Source: Halictus rubicundus (Eukaryota; Arthropoda; Insecta; Hymenoptera; Halictidae). From it: a DNA stretch of 64,000 nucleotides. Shown piece after piece: positions 34,550 to 46,559 of this stretch; within the stretch, counting starts at the first letter, position 1, and each line of letters opens with the position of its first letter. Where the stretch lies: assembly GCF_050948215.1 (NCBI RefSeq), contig NC_135157.1, positions 7,192,001-7,256,000 on the forward strand. The letters are read 5' to 3'. Made by a program: the position numbers and the translations under genes. Below the pieces are notes generated by a model. It worked only from the letters and a program-made list of their open reading frames with translations, was not told the origin of the DNA and did not search any database.

Positions 34550-35990
34550 CATTTGGCACCGACTTCTGCACGCCCGCGGTTAAGGGCTCGTTTACATAAA
34601 TCGTTCACGCGAGCTCTCGCCGCTTTTGTCGCCTCGAAAGGGTGGAACACGGATTCGCCGGGGGCGGTGTGCACGGCCGGTTCGGTTCCGTTAGGTTTCC
34701 CGGAAATGGCGGTAGTAGACGGACCTTTGGTCCCGGGGTTACGAAACGTTATCAAAATCGAATCGCGGCCGTCAAAGTGCGTCTCTCTTTGGCGTTCCGG
34801 CGACGATCGGCGTCGAGCGGGGCCCCGAGTACAATCACCCAAAGTGAAACTCGTACAAATATGTACCGACTGCTCGCCTAATCTCTCTCGCTGCCTGGTA
34901 AATACTGACAGGGTGTCAATATTGAAATATCTTATCGTGGAAAGCGCCATGCATACCTGAAATATATTGGGAAACGGTCCGTCGACGTGCTCCGCATGAC
35001 TCACAACCCTGGAAAGATATCGTGTGCGCGCCCTCTCTCTTCGAGCGTGTGCGCGTTTGCACGTTGCAGGGGATGGCGGGGAGTGTCTGTATGTGCCAGC
35101 CTGTCTACGTGTATGTTCGAGAGACTCGAAAAATTCTCCCGGCACGGCGGAAGGAGAGCGCAGGAACGAGCTCTTTTGACCTGCATTTAGAGCGGTCGAC
35201 GGGAACCGGCTGGATTCGGGAGCTGCGGGGGCGGACGCGGAAAAAATAGAAGGTTCCGTGACGTTCCTCGATATTCCGGGAGCCCCGTCGACGTTACGGA
35301 GCCACTTCGGAATAAATTTCGCGAACATTGAAAACTTAAAAGTCGAAAACTGGATTCCTCGGCTGCCGAGGAACGCCTCGGCTCCCTCCGAATTCCCCCG
35401 GAAACGAACGCATACGTATGCCAGATCTCCGCGGGTGGGGCCAGATCATCGAAAACTAACGCACCACGGGAGGATCCTTACTTTTCTTTCGGAACTTTCG
35501 ACGAGAATCTACGAACTCGTTCTCTCCCCAGAGCGGCGCGGCGAAAGTGGCTCGACCCGGTCGATGATCAAAGTGTTCGGCGTTCGATGCTTTGCCAGCC
35601 ACGATTCCCGTGACGAGGCACGAATATGAGAAATATTGTTGCCGGCCCCGAGATTTACCGAAAGCCTTCTCGAGCGCGAAAGATGGCCGTGCTAGTCGCT
35701 GAGAGGAGCTTAGACGGGTAAGCTCGCGGGCTTTGCTCCGCGCTGGGGGATCGCCGCTTCTGTATTTCCTATATCCCGGACGTTTCTCCAGGGGTATAGC
35801 TTAGATCCTGGTCATCCCTCGTTAAATCCCAGGGGAACCGCGAGGTACGGCCGGGATACGCGGATGCTTGCCAGATACAATGTTTTCGAACGTATAAACC
35901 CCGCCGTCTGCGACACCGTTCTCCTCTGCAGCGTCGTTTTGTAGGCCTGGTTTGGAAATTTTTCCACAGAAATTGGACCACTGCTTTCTA
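34550..35990. other. GC-rich block with chance ORFs
   Basis: A 259-codon minus-strand frame (34549-35328) and 135- and 123-codon plus-strand frames overlap. No domain is recognised and composition explains the lack of stops. Confidence 0.4.
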
Positions 35991-36343
35991 TTCAGCTTTT
36001 GCATACATAGTTTCTATTATTTTTTACTATTATTCAACACATCTTGAATAATACATTTTTCTATATAAAGCTAAAATTAAAAAATGTTTAGAATAGAATT
36101 TTTAGGCTGCACGATAAAAATATTTTCGGAATACTTAAAATTATTGGAGTTATAGTTCTTTGAAGAGGGGCATATCAAATATATTTATTAAAATATGTAT
36201 AATATATGAAATCCTTTACAATCTTTTGCTGGACTTTGGTTTCTGCATATTTTAAGATATCCCTTACTTTTTCTAAAGCGAACTATAATAATGCTAATAA
36301 AAGGTATAATGTAGATAGGTAAACTATAATAGTGCAATATAAT
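35991..36343. other. AT-rich spacer before the minisatellite
   Basis: AT-rich single-copy-looking DNA. Nothing recognised. Confidence 0.4.
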
Positions 36344-36458
36344 AATGTATAATATAATGTATAATATAATGTATAATATAATGTATAAAATGTATAATGT
36401 ATAATGTATGAAATGTATAATGTATAATGTATGAAATGTATAATGTGTAATGTATAAA
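36344..36458. repeat. Compound AT minisatellite (12-bp then 23-bp units)
   Basis: Three perfect AATGTATAATAT units (36344-36379) pass through a short junction into three 23-bp units, 36390-36412, 36413-36435 and 36436-36458. The first two are identical (ATGTATAATGTATAATGTAT plus GAA) and the third differs at two positions. The 23-bp unit is itself built from ATGTATA words, so the array shows stepwise higher-order growth. Confidence 0.9.
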
Positions 36459-36469
36459 ATATATGTTTT

Positions 36470-37840
36470 TGAAATGATTTTCGTGATACTGTCGTGGTAA
36501 TCGTGGTACTGTTTTGAGGCCATTGTACTGCATACAGAACGGAAAAGTAAACTACGGAGTCAATAGACAGTTAAACGATTCCTAAAAACAAAGAGAATTT
36601 CTGTTTTAAAACGATGACGCCGGGCGGCGAGTAGATAATGTCTGTAATGGTCAGCCATTGTCAACACACGCACCGTTGTTTCAAGGCCTGTTTGATAAAG
36701 GGGCCGACGCACGATTTAAATCGAAATGTTAACGATAGCTGGTTTTATCTTATTTGAACTGATCCCTCGGACTGTATCTTTCATTCGGACACAAAGAAGA
36801 CGCAGTAAGGTCATCGAACGAATCTTTCCACGATTCTAACAATGAGTATCTGTGCTCGATAAGGGGCATCAAGCGTTCTTTAAGGCCGTTGATTACTTTC
36901 GTGGAAACTGTTGGACGTATCACTGTACAACTGAAGATTAAGTGTTGCGACATTCTTTGAACTGGTGCTTCGAAATGATCGACACCTTGTGCCTTATGTA
37001 CACTGGGTCGATAATAAATGATAGTACAAAATGGAATTTAAAATGTGTTCAGTTTTAAAGTTGAAGATCACTTAGAAATAGAGAATTTGTAAATTATGAT
37101 GCAATTTATTCTGCAATATATTTTGAAGTTTAGTTTGTTTGTTGTATTGAACTTTTATGAATTCGAGTTAGGAATCTAATTTCAACTCGGTCTCAGACTT
37201 TAAGTAAATTGATCAACTACTGTAGTAGCATCTAAGAAATACCATGATTGCGTTGCCGATATTTACGACGATATTTGCATTCATAAATTAACTGAAAGTA
37301 GTATCCAAGAATAATTACGAGTATCCGTTCAGCAATAATTAAAGAAATAACTTTGACAAATGTGCCTTATCAGAGTTTCCATTTCACTGAACCATTGATA
37401 CTATACCTCCAAACCTGTAATCTTTTTACATCGTAACTACTAAAGACGTGGTCTTTCATACTCTCTAATTCGAGGTAATTTAATGTTGAACGATAGTATC
37501 GATTCACCTGACTTGCACCATTTATGACCAAACGAAACGCGACGACAACCTAAAGTTGCAATTGTTTGCATCTCCGAAATAAATCTCAGTGACTCAGGTC
37601 TGTTATTGTGTCGACAGTGAAACACGTGGCAACAATATAAAAATAATTACACTCTTAATAGTAGAACTACAGGGCTCGACAAAATGACAGGATCTGTTGA
37701 TACGTAATAAGACAAAAATCGTAAAAAGAAATCTGCAAATTCTTGTTATTTTCACGAAGGAGTGTAAAATAGTTACTGTTAGTGTTCCGTAGATTAAAGT
37801 AAACAGAACCTAAACGCACAAAATCAAGTCAGACCATTCG
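36470..37840. other. AT-rich spacer, nothing recognised
   Basis: Mostly AT-rich with a short GC-richer part at 36600-36700. No MITE ends, RNA gene or coding signal is found. Confidence 0.4.
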
Positions 37841-38640
37841 CAACATGGCGTCAGGGAACAGGAAGGAAACAGGATCCGTACTCGTTGCAAGAGAGGTCGG
37901 TGCCACAGGCGACGCTTTATTTAACGCGAAAACATCTCCTCAATGCGAAAGGATCACGGGAAATTTCGGGAGAAGAAATCCTGCGCCCCTCGACGAATTC
38001 ATAACGGGCCGAGCCACTTGGATATTCCCCGATGCGCGAATTCTCAACGAGCGAGTCGAAGGATTTAGACGCGAACGTAAAAAGAAAAAAAAAAGAGGGA
38101 AAAAGAAAGAGAAAGGGGATGACGGGGAGGGAGGAAAGTTTCGGAGAGCGAAGGCAAATAAGAGGCGAACCGAGGGAAATCAGCTGCGCGTATGACCAAA
38201 GCGATCTCGAGGGTTAAATGGCCGGCTTAGGCTCTGATCGACATTAAGCTGTCAAGGGTTGCTTTTTCGAATTCCTCGTGCCGGCGTTAATCCCATTTCA
38301 GAATGGAGCCGTCTTCAGCCCCCTGTCAGACGCCGAACCAGGACTCACACACGTCCTGGCCCGCCGCAGGATCGTGTGTTTACGTCCTGTGCCCCGTGAC
38401 TCCGTTAATCCTGCCGGAGGGATCGCCTAAAGGGGTTGGACCTCCATTCATGCGTCCCGCGTTTAGCATACTTTCCGCCACCGCTGCCTCGACAATAACT
38501 TTCGCGTCGACCTTAAACCTCGAACTCTATGGGATCGTTCCGACTCCGGCATCGCCGACATTGAATCTGATTTTATTGATTCCAGAACACAGTAATGCCT
38601 CGATTTATGCAAACACTTATATCGTGTACTGACATTCTTT
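37841..38640. other. GC-rich block with purine tract
   Basis: A purine-only run of A and G spans about 38078-38120. A 109-codon plus-strand frame (38303-38632) shows no recognisable domain. Confidence 0.4.
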
Positions 38641-38698
38641 CATCGCTTGCCACTAGCTTGGAACTAGAAAAGCTAAATTTCTTTTGTTCCTTATAATT

Positions 38699-39042
38699 TA
38701 TTTATGAAACCATTATACGACATATTCGTGGCATTTTCATGATTCAAACAATGCCAAACACGGCACAATGTGGATCATATTTACTGGTTCAGTGAAACCT
38801 CTGTATTCGATCTAATCGGAATTTAAGTTGTTGCTAATTTGTAGAATAAATTGGGTAAATGATTGTTGAGATTAAACTATTTACACCTGAAACACGTATA
38901 TGGGTAACGGAGAATTTGTAGGTTCTGATGACCGAGTTTCTACTGAATTAAACAAACAAATATGCTCCGAACTATGTCATGTTTGGTCTTATTTTAATTA
39001 AAAAAGTCACAAATATGCTACTGTAGAAGTTCCATAAAAATA
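38699..39042. mobile_element. Composite long-TIR MITE, copy 3 (best preserved arms)
   Basis: The left arm (38699-38810) starts TATTTATGAAACC and the right arm (38930-39042) ends GTTCCATAAAAATA. The arms pair along ~105 bp with mismatches: CATATTCGTGGCATTTTC, CAAACACGGCACAATGTGG and ATCATATTTACTGGTTCAGT on the left have counterparts on the right. The inner pogo-like repeat is reduced to CAGTGAAACCTCTGTATTCG on the left and CGAGTTTCTACTG on the right. Non-coding, about 344 bp. Confidence 0.7.
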
Positions 39043-39249
39043 TAATAACAGATAAAATAAAGTTTTAATCGAATCTAACAAAGTACATAAAGTTTTTGAA
39101 AATATAATTTCGAATAATCTCTGACAAAGTTCTCCCTCCATATCCAAACTCACAGAACACGTAACGGGAAGGATAAACTCTGTTGTAATCCTCTTTTCAG
39201 CAGATAGACAAAAATATGAAATCAAATGAAAATTCGTGGGGCAATGGTT

Positions 39250-41300
39250 AGAATATATCGGATATTCATTTCCCTATTAAGATTAAATGTGGAATAAACA
39301 TTTACCGAGACATCGTCGAGTGCCCTTTCCTCCGGTTGCGTTCTTTCGTCCTCATTCTGTAAACGCGGAATCTCATTTTTTCCCCCCGCAACCAAATTCA
39401 TTCCGCGGAAATCCCCGGTTAAGATTTCATTTTTTTAGCGGGGCTGCGATTGCAAATAAAAGTATACGACCCGGCTACAATTTTCCTTCGGCTAGAACAA
39501 GCTCGAAGAGAGGAAGAATATTTTTCGTGCGGACGGAAACGTGCTTCGGGTTAAGTAACCAAGGTCTCTCGCTCGAATCGTCTTTATAAATATTTAAGCT
39601 CCCCAACGACCAATGACGAACGGCATGTCTCATATTGCAATTAGATTTTAACTCGGTCCGCTTCGTGACTTTGTTAATTATTCGGTGAACGACGTCTGGC
39701 GTGAGTTCTAATAATACCCTCGGTTAGATCGTGGCGAGCCGATATTCTGACCGGTGGTGTGCAAGAAGGGTGGTAACGAAAAAAACGGAAGAGAAAGTGA
39801 GAGAGAGGTAGAGAGAGAAAATAGAAGGAAGAACGCGAGAGGAGAAAGAAAAGAATCGCACCGGGAAGGGAGGAAAATAAATCGACGACAGATCGCGTTA
39901 CTAACTGCTCGAAGGAAATCGAGACGAAGCTGCTCAAGCCGGTGGAGCACTACCCTTTCGACTTCCCAAGGGTGTACGGAAACACTCGATGAACGCTTGA
40001 GCACTTCGAGGGTGGTGTCGGGTCGAAGGTGCTTGAGGTACTCGGGTCAGAAAATTGCTGATCGGAGAGCAATATTCCTGCTTGCTCGAGAATATGTAGA
40101 CACTTTTGTCCCTCTACATGGCCAATCGATAAATCCCACTAATTAAACCGACATGTTATTTTTCTGAAGCTCTCCTCTTCCATTCTGTCAGCAACGGTGC
40201 CCTTCTCTTCGCAGTCTTGCAATATTCCAACACTGAACTGTTCTTTTCAAGTGGTACAAATCTGCTTTGAAAAAGCAAGTTGCTTGTGTCTTCCTTAACA
40301 CTAGCTTTACGGAGCACTAAAATTGAGTATTTCACATTATTTTATAAAACTAAGAAGAATATGTCTATCCAAGTTCTTAGCCATTTTTAAAATAATATAC
40401 ATCTCAAGAAATCGTTGAGTAATTCCACGTAGATGGATCTTCGCAAATAATCGTAAATTAAAAATATTAGAACCCGTCATTTTGATCGGTACATATAATA
40501 ACATCTTTTCCAAGAAGGGTGGGGGTTCTGCAGATTGCGAAACGAGCCGATCCCGATCCAAAAGTGATTACCGCAAAGCTCCGAGTATGGTCGCGTGCCG
40601 GGAACTTCGGAAGCGCATCTGCGTTCCTCATCGACCCGCATTAAAATACTATATCGTTGCCCGGCTCCCGTAGAAAAAGAAACGAGCCCACTAAATATTT
40701 TGATGAGCTTACGGGCTTAAGACTTTCCTTTACCTTTTTCTTTTTTTTTTATGCCGAAGGGGAGAACGTATCAACCGGGAGGAAAAATGTCTTTTCGGAA
40801 TCCTTTCTAAATTGAATACAAGATCCCTTTAATAAAGTTACACGCGCTTCGGTAAGGGTCCAAGCAAAAAATAACCGTGGGGGCGGGGGCGGGTCGGGGA
40901 GAGAAAAATGGTTCCAGCGTACGATTCATTAGGCCCGGCGTTTTTTCGTGATCATAATATTCCTGCGAACTCGGGACGGAAAGTCCACGGATTATTCTCC
41001 GCCTCCACCCCCGGTGTAGCGATATTATTCACCCCGTAGGAGAAAATTCAAGTTGAAAAACATCCTTAAATGTGTGGGCTGCTTCATTTCCTTCTATCCC
41101 AGAGGCTACGTGACATACATTAATCATGTTCCGCTGCTTCTTAGGCGAAAATTTGATTTTATTCACCCTTCCGTGGCGTCGGCCATGATGGGGGACTATC
41201 GACTGCCTGTAACATTAATATTTCCGTCCTCTTTAATAACCTCGAGGACTTCGGCGTTGTTTACGCGATGTGCCGTCAAAATTCCGACTTTTCTCGTGAA
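39250..41300. other. GC-richer block with purine tract and a TTAA motif
   Basis: A GA-rich purine tract lies at about 39778-39858. TTAACACTAGCTTTACGGAG at 40295 matches a motif at 51532 at 18 of 20 positions. A short T run occurs near 40738-40750. Frames of 130 codons or less are unremarkable. Confidence 0.4.
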
Positions 41301-41304
41301 ATAT

Positions 41305-41632
41305 TCAATACAGATTAAAATGCATTTTAACAGCTTCCTAGACAGACGATCGTACTGTTTACAAAATCAATAGTACCTCGATTATGCGAACCTCCGATGC
41401 TTCAAGTATTTGGTATCTGAACATGCTTCAGATGTAAATGGTTTAATTGAAAGTTAAAATTTAATCCAGCATTATAAATGAGTGACTGTTTTAATATGCG
41501 AACAGGTAAGTTTCCCAGTTTAGTGAGAATAACCGAGGTCGTACTGTAATAAATATAAGTAAAACGGTCAATACAGAAATAATTTTTAACAAGTTTCTAG
41601 ATAGCATTGACTGTATTGTTCTTAAATAATAG
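41305..41632. repeat. Direct repeat flanking a pogo-like MITE
   Basis: TCAATACAGATTAAAATGC at 41305 recurs as TCAATACAGAAATAATTTT at 41578. Both copies run on through TTTAACA, then a CTAGA(C/T)A block, to a CTGT(T/A)T segment, about 60 bp each in the same orientation. They flank the MITE at 41369-41546. This is either an old tandem duplication into which the MITE inserted or part of a larger element. Confidence 0.5.
41369..41546. mobile_element. Pogo-like MITE
   Basis: Left ATAGTACCTCGATTATGCGA, right (reverse complement) CAGTACGACCTCGGTTATTC. The left end lacks one or two bases relative to the right. The internal CATTATAAATGAGTGACTG resembles CTTATAAATCACTGATT inside the element at 13248, so the two share a core. 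No coding capacity. Confidence 0.6.
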
Positions 41633-41639
41633 ATATCAT

Positions 41640-43000
41640 AAAATATTTAAATACTTATCAATAGCTTCCAAGATTTCATTTCATTATTTATCAAAAGGTG
41701 AATATCGCACTTTCTTAGGAAGTAGGTTGCCTTATGTAAGAATCGTAGCTTGTTCAGCAGTCGCTTCCCCCGATCGATAGCGTTCAAGTATTCATTAACA
41801 CATCGGCAGCTAAAGCTTCTTTTCTCGCGAGAAATGCGAGTGGAAAGAAGTAAGAACAGTTATCGGAGACTATCGTCCGCCAGTTGTTTCGCCAAGAAAA
41901 TGTCTTGCATCAACTTTTCCTGCACGGCGGCAGCCAGGAGAGAATGTTGAAAGACGAAATGTCAATGCTGAAATATTCAGGGACAGCTTATGGAAAGCTT
42001 CCGCCGCGGGGAGATGAGAGGAAGGGGTATCATAAAACAATTCATGAATCACTTCTTATTCTTCTAAGAGGGAAAACCAAGACTATTAACTTTGCGCTTG
42101 CGAAATCGTAGTCTCGTAGTTTCGATTTTACATAATTCTGCTGTTGATTTAATGGTACGCTTTGCGGAATACTTGCGGGTGATTTTACAAAACGAGAGAA
42201 GAAACGTTTAACAAACCAACCAGATGGTAATCGATTTAAATATTTTACGAATTATTAGACATAATTCTCACTCCACAACGTCCACGACAGTCTGTACTAA
42301 AATGTTTATTACGACGAAATAAGGGACGGTATGCTTGCTTCGATGTCACGATTTCGTGCTGAATTGCAATAAAATGTTACAGACTGGTTTTGTGCGTACT
42401 TCGTGTGACGTGACCGTTTCCAGCAATCCCTGCGAAGATCTAGCCGCATTAACCAGCACGAAACAAGAATATACTAACATTCGAGGGCCAAATCATATGT
42501 TCCATAAATTGTTTCCTTTATATTTATAACATCTTTGATCTTATAGGCAACTGAGAAGTAGACCACGTATTAATCTAATATCTCACACTATGAAACTCGG
42601 CAAATGCTCAAAGATTAAACCAATCCAGATATGTGACGATAGTAAAAGCTGTTACTTTATGTGACATATAAAATAAGAACATTTTACTTAACACTAAGCA
42701 CACGTCGGTCAAACGACTTCATAAAAATAAGGTAAAATTACGTCAAACGGTAAAATTCTTTCTAATTCTTAAATATGGTTCCTGTGCCGCTTGTCTCATT
42801 GTATTTCGATCGTGTGTCCGATAACACCGATTTGTGTCAAACGGCCACTTGTGTTCTCGGTAACGTTTTGATCCTTAAATTGTTGGCGTGATCTCTGCAA
42901 GATAATAGTACGTTTAAACTTCCACTCGGTTTTATCTAGATAAGAACAATTGTGCTGCTGTACAATACACGGTTAACAGTTGACTCGGTCTCGTAAAAAT
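41640..43000. other. AT-rich spacer with a TTAA-type motif
   Basis: TTAACACTAAGCACACGTCGG at 42688 resembles the starts at 40295 and 51532 for its first nine bases. No right terminus is found. No gene is recognised. Confidence 0.3.
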
Positions 43001-44400
43001 CAAGATCCCGAGAAAAACCGTGTGCCGTTCCGTATCGATCGAGGGGGGTTGCGTTGAACGCGCGAGGAATCAAACAGCAACAGCTCTGAATACAAAGAAA
43101 GACGATTTTCCATCGATCTACGTGGAAGCGGCGAGCGTAAGACGACGTGAGAGCAAGGGGGTGGTGGGTGTACCGGTAATAAGGGCCGGTCGCACCCTAA
43201 GTGACCGGAATGGCGCAATAATTCGTGGCTCTCGTGACGTTAAGAGGTCTGCCCTTTGCGCTGGTAGGCCCTGCGAGAAGGTGGCCGCTCGGCCTCCCAT
43301 ACGGTTTCGCAGGCATCGTCCTAAATATAGATCCCCTTACAACCTGACGTCCAATTATAGCTCTTTGATGCCTCGCGAGTGTTCCTATCGCGCTCTCTCC
43401 ACCCCTTCCTTCGACTTTCGCTCGATCTCTCTCCCGTTCCACCGCTCTCTCTCTCTCTCTCTTTCTCTCCTGCTCTCTCTCCTTAGCCTTTCCTTTGGTT
43501 TGTTACAGAACGGCTCGACTCCATTCGCAGCAGCGTTCTGCCGGACGATAATTTTATCGCGGTTACTGGCCATTCGCCGCCGGCAAATCGCGGCGGAGCT
43601 CACTGAATCGGGACCGGCCTTTGAAAACGCGAAATTGTCGGTTCCAGCCGCCGGTCTCCACCCACCGATAACTAACGATGTTTCGCAACAGTCGCCGATC
43701 GTCGGCTTTGCAAGTCCGCTTCAAAGGGTTCACGAGCGATTTCTTTTCAATCTCAAGGATAACGCGATGCTCGCTTTCTTTCATCCATCCTTCGCTCGGG
43801 AGAGCGGCTCGCATAAATGGCGACACTTCGTTTTTCAGCCGAAGCGGGTGTCGTCGAGCTCTCCCAAGGAAACGGGAATCTGTCTTCTTTCGTTCCCCGA
43901 ACGTTTTTCCACTTTTCCTCCTTTTTCTTTTTCGACTTACACGCCCAGGATCCATTCCCGTGCTCGATACAGCAGCGCCGTAGCAGGAAGAGCAGAAGGC
44001 AAATATTTACCGTCGTTTATCACCGTTCGAACTACCGTCTGAAAAGCTGTCGCTTCTTTGCCACACCAACAACCCCCGCTTTCCCTCCCTCTCATTCTCC
44101 GAAGCCGGTTTGCGTGCACAACCGCTCGTTTTTTCCCCTCCCTTTTGTTTCGAAAGACTCGCAATCACCGGTGCCATATACGAGAGCCGCCGTACGAATG
44201 ATAATCACCACGATTGCCGACGTTTTTAATGGAACGCTGCACCTCTATATTTGCCCAGCAAAAAAATACAGAGTGTCTCCAAAATGACGGCTCACGATCG
44301 AATTGTACCGAGCTGAAACACAGTTCCACTAAATATATCTCTCGGCCGCGCACGTGTCACTGTTGGCGTTTTGTTGTCGAATTCGTTGCGCAATATCCTT
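43001..44400. other. GC-rich block with a 340-codon chance frame
   Basis: A 340-codon plus-strand frame (43020-44042) includes the translated CT microsatellite as a Ser/Leu run and is overlapped by 130- and 156-codon frames in other registers. No domain is recognised. Confidence 0.4.
43444..43480. repeat. (CT)n microsatellite
   Basis: About 18 CT units with TTT and CTG interruptions. Confidence 0.85.
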
Positions 44401-46300
44401 CCCGACCGGTCAAGAAAATTGTACTAAACGAAACTTAGTACGAACAATTTTCCTATGCTTACACGCAGGTGTGCACCGAGCCTGCTATCATTAGGGAACT
44501 TATAGTTTAGCCGAGACAGATTAGGATCGCAACGCGCATGTAGAAAAGTCACGTGACTAATCGGAAGTCGTTTGAGCTCTCGTTGTACACGAATCCTTGG
44601 TCGAATGTTGAAAAGTAGAAAATGCTTGCGGATTTTTCGAAAGAAGTAGTTGTAACATATCGCGAACATTTTTATTCGCGGTTTATATTATAATATTTTA
44701 GATATTTTTTGTTGTTTCCACGAAGTTATAATTGCAGATATTACTTTTGAGAAAGCGAAGCGGCATTTGCGAAATAAATATTCATTCTGATTTTTCAGAA
44801 CACACATGCATTAAGAAAATGCACTGAGCTTAATCATTAGAGATTTTGATTAAATTATGCTATGAAAATATGGGTTCCTTTACATGCAAATTCTGTTACT
44901 TTGACCGGCGTTTCTTTTTACCATTGCATTTATTATAAGAATCGCTAGGCAATGTTAAAATTCGAAGTCTTCCGCTTCGGAGGGGACTTTTTCCTAAATC
45001 TGAGATCATCCTGATTTTTCAGAACACAGAGTATGCAAGCTCGGCCCCGGCGCTCTGCGGGGAATTTTTAAATATTCCCAGCGATAATGTCGGCTGTCGT
45101 TCTGCGTCGTCGAACCTATTCCAACGAGAGAGCCGCGGCGTTGTGTTTCTAGGCGCGTGTGTTGAGCGTACGCAGAAAGATTTTTTCCTGCTCGCCTTCC
45201 AAAGCGTTTCTTTGTTTTATTTTTATTTGCTGGCGGAATGGCTTGTTGCGTAGCCGCGCACACAATGAGCGGCACTCGCGTAGCGCAGACGGGCTTAAAG
45301 AGCCCCGTCTGTGGGAATTAGCATGCTCGGAGAACGGAGTGGGCTCAGGTGCGTCTACGTCGAGCGAACCTACGAACGCTGCAGTCCCTTGCCCTTGCTC
45401 CCCGGCCGGCCGTCATCCCTTTTCCGGAGGGTGGATCCACCCCCGAGTTGCACCTAGACCCACGTGGCTCGATTCGCATATGGGGTAGCGCGTTTTTAAA
45501 CAACACCGCGACCCCACCAGTCCCCGTTAATCCTCCACCATATCCGGGATTGAAAGGGGGACGCGCGAATGTTACGTACGCTAGCCGAAACTGATTTCCC
45601 GAGAATTTTATGCGCGGGTTCGCGCGCGCGAAAACCAACCCCGCGCGACCCGGCGTCGTTCGGAAGCGTATCGACGCCGGTATTTAATTTGTAATTCGCC
45701 GCTTTCGCTGATGCGCGCATCATTTCGGAAGCATTAAACGCCGATCCCGATACGTGCGGCTGGTTTTTATGAGGGAGGCCTGAAAACAATTTCGTGTTAA
45801 CACGGAAGGGGTGAGAACGACCGGTGCATTAGGTTAAGCCGTGGATTTTTCGCGGTAAGCACGCTCCCCAGAGAACAAACATTATTTATAATGCAACTTT
45901 GTTACAATAATTGACGGTAATTCTTTTCTGTCAGTTGATTCAATGCTTCCTTGACAACCCCTGCCTTCTACTATTTCTTAGGGGTTGTTTTGCACTGCGG
46001 CGAATTTATATTGAACATGCCACCCGAAAATCATCTTCATTCTTGATTAACTAATCCGATAGAATCGTTAAATGCTTTTACTTGCTGAGACTGATTTCTC
46101 GAAATGATACTCGAAAACTGAAATGGTACTGCATCTTTTTCTACATTACTCTGTAAGTGCGTATCAATGAATTTAACATTTGTTTGCACTTACTTCGTGA
46201 ACGCCGAACAATCTTGATGATTTTTAACTGTGGCCCAAACTAAAAATTTATGAGTAATTAAATTAAATTTTATCTTATTTAATCTTTGATTAAGTGCAAA
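44401..46300. other. Mixed block with an 18-bp exact direct repeat
   Basis: CTGATTTTTCAGAACACA occurs at 44787-44804 and again at 45011-45028, both after CATTCTGA/CATCCTGA-like context. Otherwise the block is AT-rich to 45030, GC-rich to 45870, then AT-rich. No gene is recognised. Confidence 0.45.
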
Positions 46301-46313
46301 GTAGAAAAAACGA

Positions 46314-46396
46314 AGTAGAAGAATTATCCCGCAGCTTCTGTGTCTTGCAGTTGATGCTGACAATTTTTATTTTGTATAAAAATTCGCAGTATACAT
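46314..46396. mobile_element. MITE with GACTGCGGA-type termini, right half (copy 3)
   Basis: CTTCTGTGTCTTGCAGTTGA, then TGCTGACAATTTTTATTTTG and AAATTCGCAGTATAC, match the right end of the element at 21522. The left half is not recognisable. Confidence 0.55.
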
Positions 46397-46559
46397 ACGA
46401 GCAAACCCTTATGCGATTCATATGTGCGTTCGGTCTAATTACTAGTCGTTCGCGTGACTACTGTCTGTTTGAACCCACGTGGCTCAGCGAATATTCGACT
46501 ACTCTATGAAAAGAAAAATCGTTTCAGAGACATTTCTGAATATGGAAGACTCAGCATGA

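Noticed and set aside
34549..35328. 259-codon minus-strand open frame
   Set aside because: Composition-driven, with a 135-codon antisense frame. Nothing recognisable.
43020..44042. 340-codon plus-strand open frame
   Set aside because: Runs through a translated CT microsatellite. Several other frames of 100-156 codons overlap it. No domain or credible start context.
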